In this document: positions 15,924 through 23,610 of the stretch, one piece after another | How the letters are laid out: every line of letters starts with the position of its first letter | Numbering within the stretch: the stretch's first letter is position 1 | Assembly: GCA_964567125.1 (NCBI GenBank) | Contig: CAZMLC010000020.1 | Coordinates: forward strand, 1 to 36,675 | Source of the DNA: CAZMLC01 sp964567125 | GTDB taxonomy: Bacteria > Verrucomicrobiota > Kiritimatiellia > RFP12 > UBA1067 | Length of the DNA stretch: 36,675 nucleotides | Reading direction: 5' to 3' | Made by a program: the position numbers and the translations under genes | Notes under the pieces: generated by a model | Seen by the model: the letters and a program-made list of their open reading frames with translations, nothing else | Databases searched by the model: none | Told to the model about the DNA's origin: nothing

Positions 15924-17300
15924 ATGAAAAATCGGGGCGTATCAAGGCGTTCTTTTTTGGCAACCAGTGCAATGGCGGGGTTTTTCGTTCCGGCCAGCAA
16001 GGTTTTCGGTCAGGCCGTGAAGGAGAGTCCTGGCAAACAGATGCGGTTTTTAAAGGTGGGCGTCGGCGGCATGGGCGGCGGCGACCTCAATTCACTGATC
16101 AGCAACGGCGCGATTTGCACAGGTCTGTGCGATGTCAATCCCACCACGCTTAATAACGCGGCGAAGAAATTCCCGGGGATCCCGACCTTCACGGATTACC
16201 GCACGATGCTGGATAAGATCGCCAAGGAGTGCGATGGCGTCTGCATCTCGACTGCGGACCACACGCATGCGACCATCGCGTTGGCCGCGATGCGCCTGGG
16301 CAAGCACGTCTATGTGCAGAAACCGCTCGCTCATTCGTATGAAGAGTGCGAAATGCTGATCGAGTCGGCCAAGAAGTATGGCGTGGTGACGCAGATGGGC
16401 AATCAGGGTCATCCGGGCGTCTTCCGCTATGAGCGCTTGCTGGAGAATAATTTCTGGGGCGATATCCTTGAGGTGCACTCGTGGACCGATCGCGCGGGCG
16501 GACGCTGGTGGCAGCAGGGCATGACCGCGTTTCCAGCTGAAGAGAAGGTTCCTGAAGGCTTCAACTGGGATTGCTGGATCGGTCCCGCCAAGATGCGTCC
16601 GTATGGCAAGGGATATCAGCCCTTTGCTTGGCGCGGCTGGTGTGATTTCGGTTGCGGCGCAATCGGCGATATGGCTGTGCACAACTTTGATCCGGCCTTC
16701 TTCGTGCTGAAGCTCGGGCTGCCCAAGACCATCAAGGCGTGGTGCGATAAGCCGGCGAATTTGGCGTTCTCGACCTATTCGACCATTGATTTCAACTTCG
16801 GTCCCTCGCCGGTCTGTCCGAAGGGGCTCAATGTCTATTGGTACGAGAGCGGTATTCTGCCGAAGCGTCCGATCGGTTCGCATCCGAAATTGAATGTGGG
16901 CGATAACGGCTGCATGATCGTGGGTTCCAAGGCGACCACGCTGGGCGGTTCACACGCCAGCAAGCCGCAGGCGATCGCGGTTGGCGGTCATCCCTTTGGT
17001 CCGGAAACCAAGGACGCTGAACGCGCCTGCAACAAGCTGCTCGAAGATCCCGGCAAGTGGCAGTATAACCACTACAAGGAATGGGTCGATGCCTGCAAGG
17101 CGAATACGCCGAATGTCACCGGCAGCCGTTTCGAGTATGCGGCGAAACTGACCGAGGCCCTTCTCTTCGGCTGCATCGCGCAGCGCTTCCCCGGCAAGGA
17201 ACTGGTCTGGGATGATGAAAAACGCGTCTTCAGCAACAGCCCGGAAGCTACCGCGCTGCTGCAAGGTTACAAGCGCGAAGGATTCGAGCCGCGCGTCTAA
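15924..17300 (+). CDS. Tat-exported Gfo/Idh/MocA family oxidoreductase
   Basis: A 458-residue NAD(P)-dependent oxidoreductase. The twin-arginine signal is SRRSFLAT (residues 7-14) followed by a hydrophobic stretch and an FVPAS/KVFG cleavage region, so the folded, cofactor-loaded enzyme goes to the periplasm. The Rossmann dinucleotide motif is VGVGGMGGGDLNSL. The catalytic Lys of the family lies in VQKPLAHSYEE, where the usual EKP is QKP. A C-terminal beta-sheet domain follows. Relatives act on sugars, inositols or sugar acids, for example periplasmic Gfo/Idh enzymes abundant in Planctomycetes and Kiritimatiellota; the substrate here is unknown. AAGGAGAG precedes the ATG. It appears to be a single-gene unit closed by a strong terminator. 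Confidence 0.9.
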   Translation: MKNRGVSRRSFLATSAMAGFFVPASKVFGQAVKESPGKQMRFLKVGVGGMGGGDLNSLISNGAICTGLCDVNPTTLNNAAKKFPGIPTFTDYRTMLDKIAKECDGVCISTADHTHATIALAAMRLGKHVYVQKPLAHSYEECEMLIESAKKYGVVTQMGNQGHPGVFRYERLLENNFWGDILEVHSWTDRAGGRWWQQGMTAFPAEEKVPEGFNWDCWIGPAKMRPYGKGYQPFAWRGWCDFGCGAIGDMAVHNFDPAFFVLKLGLPKTIKAWCDKPANLAFSTYSTIDFNFGPSPVCPKGLNVYWYESGILPKRPIGSHPKLNVGDNGCMIVGSKATTLGGSHASKPQAIAVGGHPFGPETKDAERACNKLLEDPGKWQYNHYKEWVDACKANTPNVTGSRFEYAAKLTEALLFGCIAQRFPGKELVWDDEKRVFSNSPEATALLQGYKREGFEPRV

Positions 17301-17317
17301 TGTGAACGAAATAAACC

Positions 17318-17364
17318 ATTCGCCACGCGGGGTGCTTCGGCATGCCGCGCGGCGAATTTTTTTT
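17318..17364 (+). terminator. Rho-independent terminator with UUCG loop
   Basis: A long near-perfect stem begins at ATTCGCC (17318), closes on a TTCG tetraloop flanked by GC pairs (loop about 17336-17339) and returns to GGCGAAT (17351-17357), running straight into an eight-base T tract. UUCG closed by C-G is an extra-stable loop. It ends transcription of the Gfo/Idh gene. Read on the other strand it is followed by GGTTTATTT, so it may also stop the hydrolase transcript. Confidence 0.92.
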
Positions 17365-17379
17365 AGACGTAGCGATTGA

Positions 17380-17397
17380 GCAGGGGGCACCCCCTGC
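17380..17397. repeat. Perfect 8-bp inverted repeat between convergent genes
   Basis: GCAGGGGG-CA-CCCCCTGC lies 3 bases before the stop of the leftward hydrolase gene. It has no T tract on the leftward strand, so it is not a classical terminator; it could stall transcription or be a solitary REP-like palindrome. Confidence 0.5.
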
Positions 17398-17399
17398 GG

Positions 17400-18392
17400 T
17401 TATTTTTTCTTCCACGAATCGCGTGGTTCAAGCACGGTGGAGGGCCCGTTGCCATCAAGCCATTTTTTTGCGGCAGGGTCTTTGCGCAGATAGGCGTCCC
17501 AGAAGGCGGTACCGAGCGCCAGAATGGCGCGATGGTGGTTCGGGTTGGGCGCATCCGTTTCGCCGGGTAGCGATCGTTCTGTAAAGGCCGAATGCTGTGC
17601 TCCGAAAAGTACCAGTTCGTATTTATGGCCTGCGGGTAGCGCGGGGAATACGGCCAGGCGCGATGCCATGTCCGCGCCGATCATGGCCGTGTCCTTGGTG
17701 CCGGTCATGAGCATCCACGGTACGGCGACGCGACCAAAGGCCTCCTGCGGAGTTTCGCGGCGCGGCGATCCCGGACTCATGATCAGGGCAGCGGCAATGC
17801 GCGGATCGGTCAAGAAGGGCTTGTCCCCGATGGCCTGTCCGCTGACCGCCTGCGCAGTCACCGCGCCAAAGGAGTGTCCGGACATGCCGATTGCTGTCAG
17901 ATTCAGACGGTTGGCTAGCGCATGGTCCTTGGCTTTGTTCCACTGCGTCAGCTGATCCAGCACCGCGGGGACATCCTTGACGCGCAAGAAAAAGTTGCGC
18001 GTATTTGCCGCCTCCTGCATGGCGATCATGCGCTGCGCGATCGGTTTATCCTTCCACACGGCGGTGTCGCTTCCCGGATGTTGCAGAAATACGGTGACAT
18101 ACCCGCGCGCCGCCCAATGCTTGCCCAGATAGGCGCTTCCCTCGCGCGAACCGCCCAGCCCGTGGCTGAAGAGGACAACGGGCGCAGGCGTTTTGGGCAT
18201 GGGCAGATAGACGCGGATGGGAATGTCGCGTTGGCGCACGGTGTCGTGAACCGTAAACTCGAGCGGTTCTGCCGTGCTCTGCGCGGGCAGTGCCAGGGGA
18301 TCATATTCCGCTGCATGCATGCGCGGCGTCGCGGCCATCAGCAGGCCTGCCACACCGGCAAGGCACACTCTCATATGTAAAAAACGGATCAT
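17400..18392 (-). CDS. Secreted alpha/beta hydrolase, dienelactone-hydrolase/PAF-acetylhydrolase-like
   Basis: A 330-residue protein with a signal peptide (residues 1-27, ending in MHA). The alpha/beta-hydrolase core shows the oxyanion HGLGG (77-81), the nucleophile elbow GHSFG (172-176, S174), and candidate acid D234 (GTKD) and base H267 (GAQHSAF). It therefore has a full Ser-Asp-His set. The nearest familiar group is the predicted dienelactone hydrolases (COG4188), which include esterases and lipases. AAGGAAG sits 8 bases before the chosen ATG. It is the last gene of the leftward arm but is separated by 108 bases from its neighbour, so it may have its own promoter. A role in de-esterifying the same glycan is possible but unproven. 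Confidence 0.85.
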   Translation of the reverse strand: MIRFLHMRVCLAGVAGLLMAATPRMHAAEYDPLALPAQSTAEPLEFTVHDTVRQRDIPIRVYLPMPKTPAPVVLFSHGLGGSREGSAYLGKHWAARGYVTVFLQHPGSDTAVWKDKPIAQRMIAMQEAANTRNFFLRVKDVPAVLDQLTQWNKAKDHALANRLNLTAIGMSGHSFGAVTAQAVSGQAIGDKPFLTDPRIAAALIMSPGSPRRETPQEAFGRVAVPWMLMTGTKDTAMIGADMASRLAVFPALPAGHKYELVLFGAQHSAFTERSLPGETDAPNPNHHRAILALGTAFWDAYLRKDPAAKKWLDGNGPSTVLEPRDSWKKK

Positions 18393-18500
18393 GGTTTTCT
18401 TCCTTCTGTGTTAAACAGGTTTTCACAGTACGCTGTTGCGCGCAAAGGAGCAAGAAAAAACAGAATCCGCAGGCAACCCTTTTTGATGGTAAAGCGCGGC

Positions 18501-19514
18501 CTACAGTTCGATGCGGCAGAGCGGAGCTGTGCCGAAGCCGAAGAAGGTCGCGGCCTGCGCTACAGCGGAGGCCGCCATACGCGCATTCGCCTCAACGGTG
18601 TCGGATCCGCAGTGCGGCGTGAAGACCGTGTTGGGCAGCGTGCGCAGATCCTTGTCCGCGCCAACGGGCGCGTAGGGCTCCTGGCTAAAAACATCCGCAG
18701 CGAGTCCACCGAGATGTCCCGACTTCAGCGCGTCGTAAAGTGCGGCTTCATCGACAATGCCGCCGCGACCGACGTTGATGAGCACGCTGCCGGGCTTCAT
18801 GCGCGCGAGCTGTTGCGCGGCGATCAGATTGCGCGTGGAAGCGGTCAGCGGCAGGTGGATGGAGACAATGTCTGCACGTGGCAACAGCGCGTCAAGTTCG
18901 ATGGCATACGCCTCGACGCCATAGAGGTCGCGCAGCGTTTCGCGCGACTGCCCAGTGCGCGTAACCCAGTCGGCCTCCGGCGAGGTTCCGCAGACGAGGA
19001 TGCGGACGCCAAATCCGAGGTGGAGCATGCGCGCGACTTTGAGGCCGATCTTTCCGCCTCCGATAATGAGCGCGGTCTGACCGCACATTTCGCGGCCGCG
19101 GATCGGTGCGAATCCGCCCGCGCGGATCGCAGCGTCGAGGCGTGTGACGTGGCGCATCAGCGCACCGATCAGAAAGAGCGTGAGTTCCGCAACGCTGGTC
19201 TGAATATCTACAGGCGTATTGACGAGCGTCAGGCCCTTGGCCTTGGCGTAGGGTTTGTTGATGCCATCGGTGCCGAAACCGAAACGGATGAGTAGACCGC
19301 CCTCTCCGGCCGCGTTCTCAGCCAGCGCATCGTAGAGCGCGTCGCGGTAGGGCGCTACGCCGAGGACAACCGCGCGACAGCCGTTGGCGCGGACGGCCGC
19401 TGCAAGCGCTGTTTCGTCCGTCGGCGCGGATTGGCAGGCGAGACCGGTTGCAGCGGTGAAGACCGCCGTGGCTTTGGCATATTCAGCGTGTGTGACAAGA
19501 AGCGTTGGATTCAT
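18501..19514 (-). CDS. D-2-hydroxyacid dehydrogenase (NAD-binding)
   Basis: A 337-residue enzyme of the D-isomer-specific 2-hydroxyacid dehydrogenase family. I begin it at the ATG at 19514 because homology starts at MNPTLLVTHAEYAKA; the frame runs further upstream only through the neighbour. The NAD site is IGGGKIG (151-157). The catalytic triad is R250 (NVGRGG), E279 (SQEPY) and H301 (TPHCGS). Members reduce glyoxylate, hydroxypyruvate, pyruvate-like or phosphoglycerate-type substrates. Placed 32 bases after the HpcH/HpaI aldolase, it could reduce the 2-oxoacid or aldehyde made by that enzyme. It is cytoplasmic, with no ACT domain, so it is not a full SerA. Confidence 0.88.
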   Translation of the reverse strand: MNPTLLVTHAEYAKATAVFTAATGLACQSAPTDETALAAAVRANGCRAVVLGVAPYRDALYDALAENAAGEGGLLIRFGFGTDGINKPYAKAKGLTLVNTPVDIQTSVAELTLFLIGALMRHVTRLDAAIRAGGFAPIRGREMCGQTALIIGGGKIGLKVARMLHLGFGVRILVCGTSPEADWVTRTGQSRETLRDLYGVEAYAIELDALLPRADIVSIHLPLTASTRNLIAAQQLARMKPGSVLINVGRGGIVDEAALYDALKSGHLGGLAADVFSQEPYAPVGADKDLRTLPNTVFTPHCGSDTVEANARMAASAVAQAATFFGFGTAPLCRIEL

Positions 19515-19546
19515 AACAAAATAGAATGAGGTGTGATGGGATGTTG

Positions 19547-20296
19547 TTATTTGCGCAGCAGCGTGCGGCAACCGTGCATGATGAACTGCGTGTCGAGGCT
19601 GCATCCGATGAAGCGATAGCCTGCGGCGATCCGCTCGTCGATGCGGCTGCGTTCCGGTGGAACGACGTGATAGCCAGGTGCAATGCCTGCGCGTTTGCAC
19701 GCCGCGAGGATCTTTGCTTCCGCGGCAAGCACATCGGGATGATCGAGCTGACCTGCAATGCCGAGCGACGCCGAGAGATCGTAGGGGCCAATGAAGGCCG
19801 CATCGATGCCGGGCCGTGCGAGAATGGCATCCGCGCGTTCCGCCGCGAGGTAGTGCTCCAGCATGACGGCCAGAAAGACCTCGTCGTTGTGGCGGCGGAT
19901 ATAATCGGCGAAATCGCGGCCGTAGTCCAGTGCGCGCGATAGCGAGGTACCGCGATTGCCCTGCGGCGGATAGCGGATCGCAGCCGCCATCGTGTCCGCG
20001 TCTTCCGGCGTCATGACCGAAGGGACGATCACGCCTTTCGCGCCGGCGTCGAGGACGTGTTTCGCGAGCACGGGATTGACGCCGTCGAGGCGCACGAAGA
20101 GGTCGCAGCCCGAAGGGCGTATCGCCCGCTCGACCTGCTCAACGATGGAGAGATCCACGGCGGCATGTTCCATGTCGAGCGCGATCCAGTCAAAGCCTTC
20201 TCCGGCCATGAGTTCCGCAATCGCGGGATGGGGGATGAGTATCCAGCCTCCGAAGGTCGGCTGGTTATTTTTGAGTTTTTCTTTTGTGTTGCACAT
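19547..20296 (-). CDS. HpcH/HpaI family class II aldolase
   Basis: A 249-residue metal-dependent aldolase that splits 2-keto-3-deoxy acids into pyruvate and an aldehyde. Motifs in order are LDMEHA with catalytic H44, FVRLDG with R69 binding the carboxylate, DAGAKGVIVPSV (84-95), metal ligands E147 (MLEHYL) and D173 (GPYDLSASLG). Length fits the family (about 250-260). AAAGGAA precedes the ATG at 20296. It lies between dctP and the hydroxyacid dehydrogenase, so it most likely breaks down the acidic sugar brought in by the TRAP system. Close relatives act on 2-dehydro-3-deoxyglucarate, 2-keto-3-deoxy-rhamnonate or 4-hydroxy-2-oxoheptanedioate; the exact substrate cannot be chosen. Confidence 0.9.
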   Translation of the reverse strand: MCNTKEKLKNNQPTFGGWILIPHPAIAELMAGEGFDWIALDMEHAAVDLSIVEQVERAIRPSGCDLFVRLDGVNPVLAKHVLDAGAKGVIVPSVMTPEDADTMAAAIRYPPQGNRGTSLSRALDYGRDFADYIRRHNDEVFLAVMLEHYLAAERADAILARPGIDAAFIGPYDLSASLGIAGQLDHPDVLAAEAKILAACKRAGIAPGYHVVPPERSRIDERIAAGYRFIGCSLDTQFIMHGCRTLLRK

Positions 20297-20324
20297 AAGA
20301 TTCCTTTTGATGGGATGAAAGCGA

Positions 20325-21311
20325 TTAAGGTGTTTGGTTGATCTGATTGTAGAGTCCCGGTTTCCAAACGCGGGAAAAAGCTGCAGGAAGTTTTTCGCAG
20401 GCGAGACGACGGAACGGCGCGGTGTCGAGCGGAACAAAGGTGACGCCTGCGGCCACCAGTTTTTTCCGATAGACCTCTTCCACCTGTGCGACTTCGGCAT
20501 TGTGCCACTGGGTGACCTCCTGAAGGGCACTAAGAATAAGTTCGCGTTCCGCAGGTGTCAAGCGCTGATCAAAGGAGGGGCCGGTTGCAGGAAGGTAGAA
20601 GCTGATTAGATGGCGCGTCTCCATGACATACTTCTGAATCTCGTGCAGGTTGCTCGCATAGATCGTCGCCAATGGATTTTCCTGACCGTCCACCACGCCG
20701 AGCTTGAGCGCCATGAAGAGATCCGGCACCGGGATGGGGGTGACGTTTGCGCCAAAGAGCGTCCACGCCTTGATGTAGACTTCGAGTTCCGGCACGCGGA
20801 TTTTCAATCCTTTCAGATCGTCAGGGGTCGCCACGTTCCGCGACGAGGTTGTCAGGTAACGCGGGCCGCGGAACCAGGGTTGCAGTAGCGTTGCGCCGGT
20901 GCGCGTCTGCATGGCTTGGCGCAACGCTGCGCCGACAGGGCTGTTCCAGACGTGTTCGACGTGCGTGTAATCGCGCCAGAGAAACGGAGCTTCGAACATG
21001 CCGAATTCCGGTGCATACCAGCCGATGATGGCCAGACCCGTGATGGTGATGTCCACGCAGCCGAGGCGCAGTCCCTCAATCAGTTCGCGCTCATTGCCGA
21101 GTTGCCCGCTGGGATAAATGCGCACATCGAGCGTGTTGTTGGAGGTTTCACGCACGCGCTGCGCAAGGCGCTCGGTAGCCTGATGGAGCAGTTCCGAGGG
21201 ACCATAGTTATGCGCAATGCGGATGATCTTGGGACGTGCCGGAGCAGGATCGCATCCGCAGAGGCAGGCGAGGGCAATGAGCAGAATCGAACAGCGGGAA
21301 ATGACGGTCAT
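20325..21311 (-). CDS. dctP: TRAP transporter substrate-binding protein, DctP family
   Basis: A 328-residue periplasmic solute receptor. A lipobox LCGC (17-20) suggests it is a lipoprotein. Family features are RIAHNYGPSELLHQA at the start of the mature part, YPSGQLGNERELIEGLRLG, DDLKGLKIRVPE carrying the conserved Arg that binds the ligand carboxylate, and GVVDGQENPLATIYA. TRAP receptors bind organic acids, including uronates, sialic acid and keto acids. Its ATG overlaps the stop of the upstream sialidase-fold gene (ATGA), tying uptake to the secreted enzyme. The membrane subunits dctQ and dctM are not next to it but on the divergent arm about 11 kb away. Confidence 0.92.
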   Translation of the reverse strand: MTVISRCSILLIALACLCGCDPAPARPKIIRIAHNYGPSELLHQATERLAQRVRETSNNTLDVRIYPSGQLGNERELIEGLRLGCVDITITGLAIIGWYAPEFGMFEAPFLWRDYTHVEHVWNSPVGAALRQAMQTRTGATLLQPWFRGPRYLTTSSRNVATPDDLKGLKIRVPELEVYIKAWTLFGANVTPIPVPDLFMALKLGVVDGQENPLATIYASNLHEIQKYVMETRHLISFYLPATGPSFDQRLTPAERELILSALQEVTQWHNAEVAQVEEVYRKKLVAAGVTFVPLDTAPFRRLACEKLPAAFSRVWKPGLYNQINQTP

Positions 21312-23593
21312 GGCTGTGCTCCTTGTGAAAGAATACGCGAGCGGATGGACGCCATCCGAACGAGAAAAACAGCGTTTGTCGCAGGCGTGGCTGTTGGATA
21401 CCCTTCGCCGAGAAAGAGCGTGGCGAGTTGAGGGGCATGAGGCAATTCAACCGGTGGTTGATTGTCCAGCGTGAGGCAAAGGGCATCGCGGTGGGTGATC
21501 AGCGTGAGCCGATGCCACGTGTGAAAGGTCGCTGGCCCGCACTCTTTTGTAACGCGGTCGGTTGTGAGCAGCAGACGACCCCCGTTCACGGTGACGCGCG
21601 CAGCGGTCCGCGCGTCGCCGAACGTGCAGAGCGTGAAGCCATCGCCGCGTTCGGGGCGAACGTCGAAGCAGAAGGCCAGCGCGTCGTTCTTGTCCCCGTC
21701 ATGCCGCGGCAGTTCAACGCCGGCAGAGGCTGCGCCAGTGAAGCGGAGCACCGTTTCACCGGCCTCGGTTGTGATGCGCACGTCCTCCCGCTCGGGCGTC
21801 TGCGGTGTGCAGTCAAACGCCGCAAGCGCCTGCGGTGTGGAGGCATCAAAGAGGCGATGGGTGCCATCAAGGACGACGGAGCGGACCGCACCTTGGAACG
21901 TGCGGAGCAAACTGCGCTTCGGATGCGGTCCGAAGAGCGTGGCGGCGCGTCCGGCGAGACTGCGATGACCGGGCGTGAAGGTGACGCGTTCCGTGGCATC
22001 ATTGACGCGGAAGAGGAGTTCACCGTTCGGATAATCGATCTCCACTGCAACAGTGCTCCAGCGGTTGCGCGGTACAGGGAGCGAGGTGTGCAGGTTGCGG
22101 TTGGGATCACCGAGATGGACAAACAACGTGCCGGAGAGCGCCCATACGAAGCCGTTGGTTCCATCGCGATTGTCAAAGAGCACGCCCTCTTCGTCGGGGT
22201 TGATCTGCGCGTGAAGCGTGACGCGCGCAGCGTTGATTATGGGCGTATGCGGAACGGGTAATGCGTGGTTTCCGCGCAGATGGAGCGCCCCGTCGATGCA
22301 GACACAGCATGGCGGCGGCGGGCGGTTCTCGCGCAGCAGCAGATAGCGTTGGTCAGGGTCTGGAAGCGGGGTAATGCGCGCGATGTGGATACTGCGTTGC
22401 GCGCAGGGGCCTTGGCTGTAAGCGATGAGCAGTGTGTTGCTGATGCAATCGCCTTGCGGATAGGCCACCTCCGGTTCGTCGCCCGAAAAGCCGAGCCCAG
22501 GCGTAAAGGCCATATGGGCGTTCTGTCCGAAAAAGAGCGCAAGGTTACGGCGGTCCGTACCCCAGCTTCCAGCGCGCCAGTCATTGTGCAGAAGGAAGAT
22601 GCGGTCGCTGGTGCAGGGACGGAAGGCGTGCATGCGCGAAACTACGGTTTGAAGCGGAACAAAGGCGAGCGGCGACCACGTTGTGCCCTGATCGTGCGAA
22701 TAAGCGACTGTCAGCGCTTCTTCCGGCTTGGCCGAGGAACCTTCAAACGTGGGAATCAGATTGTTGCGCGCGAGCATGACCACCGTGCCATCCGCCTGCT
22801 CATAGACCGTGGGTTCCCATTGCCGCCAATCGAGCTGCGGCAGGATCGTGCCGGGCGAGACGTGCCAGGTGGTTCCGCCGTCGTCCGTATAGAGCACGCT
22901 GTTGCGCTTCTCCTGCCAATACCAGCCGGACTTCCCGACCGGTGCGGATGCGGAGGTCGGTCCGATCAGCGTGACCGGTGCGAGGATGCGTCCGGTGCTG
23001 AGGCGCACCGGATTCTGCGTAGCGAAGATCCGGAAGGAGCGATTGTCAATGCGCGGATCCGGGGCGTTGTCCCACGTCAGCAACCGATTTGTCCAGAGCC
23101 CGTCAGGGGTGTCCAGCACCGAGAAATAACAGCCATTGTAGGCATCGTGCGAGTTCTGACTCCAGATGCACCAGAGGCGATTGCTGACCACGAGCAAATT
23201 GGGCTGCCACTGCGTGCCTCTTGGACAGGGAATGGGATTGATGCTGTGATTCGTCTGGGCAAAGACTGGGAATGGTGCAGACCACGTCAGACCATCGCGG
23301 CTTGTCGCCGCATAGTTGAGTTGCCCTGGCGCGCCTTCTTTCGGAATGGTGTTCGCGTTCCAGAGACAGAACCAGCGGTCGCGGAACCAAGCCACGGAGC
23401 TGTCGTGATTGTAGCGCAGCGGCTGTGTGGCAGCATCAACGGCTGCCACGCGGTCGATACGCGGCTGATAGCAGGCGTAGGTCTGCCATGTATGGCCTTC
23501 GGCATCCACGATCGTAGAGGCGTGCGCGCCGTGTACAAGCGCGATGCTGGCCAGGAACAAAAAGAGAGGGATCGATGAAAGCGTTCTTTTCAT
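21308..23593 (-). CDS. Secreted sialidase-fold (Asp-box) protein with C-terminal LamG-like domains
   Basis: A 761-residue protein starting at the ATG at 23593, which opens a signal peptide (MKRTLSSIPLFLFLASIALV...). Residues about 40-480 form a six-bladed-propeller-type sialidase/neuraminidase domain with Asp-box motifs SRDGLTW (98), TDDGGTTW (236) and SHDQGTTW (299). The canonical N-terminal FRIP motif of bacterial sialidases is not seen, so sialic acid need not be the target. The C-terminal 270 residues contain two concanavalin-like (LamG) segments: one with GVLFDNRDGTNGFVWAL, one with FCFDVRPERGDGF. It lies 17 bases downstream of the LamG/TIM-barrel gene and overlaps dctP by 4 bases. Confidence 0.82.
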   Translation of the reverse strand: MKRTLSSIPLFLFLASIALVHGAHASTIVDAEGHTWQTYACYQPRIDRVAAVDAATQPLRYNHDSSVAWFRDRWFCLWNANTIPKEGAPGQLNYAATSRDGLTWSAPFPVFAQTNHSINPIPCPRGTQWQPNLLVVSNRLWCIWSQNSHDAYNGCYFSVLDTPDGLWTNRLLTWDNAPDPRIDNRSFRIFATQNPVRLSTGRILAPVTLIGPTSASAPVGKSGWYWQEKRNSVLYTDDGGTTWHVSPGTILPQLDWRQWEPTVYEQADGTVVMLARNNLIPTFEGSSAKPEEALTVAYSHDQGTTWSPLAFVPLQTVVSRMHAFRPCTSDRIFLLHNDWRAGSWGTDRRNLALFFGQNAHMAFTPGLGFSGDEPEVAYPQGDCISNTLLIAYSQGPCAQRSIHIARITPLPDPDQRYLLLRENRPPPPCCVCIDGALHLRGNHALPVPHTPIINAARVTLHAQINPDEEGVLFDNRDGTNGFVWALSGTLFVHLGDPNRNLHTSLPVPRNRWSTVAVEIDYPNGELLFRVNDATERVTFTPGHRSLAGRAATLFGPHPKRSLLRTFQGAVRSVVLDGTHRLFDASTPQALAAFDCTPQTPEREDVRITTEAGETVLRFTGAASAGVELPRHDGDKNDALAFCFDVRPERGDGFTLCTFGDARTAARVTVNGGRLLLTTDRVTKECGPATFHTWHRLTLITHRDALCLTLDNQPPVELPHAPQLATLFLGEGYPTATPATNAVFLVRMASIRSRILSQGAQP

Positions 23594-23610
23594 TGTGTCA
23601 GGTGAGAATA

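Noticed and set aside
22265..23578. Open frame of 437 codons on the plus strand opposite the sialidase-fold gene
   Set aside because: No family motif and strongly biased composition; the minus frame carries Asp boxes and a signal peptide.
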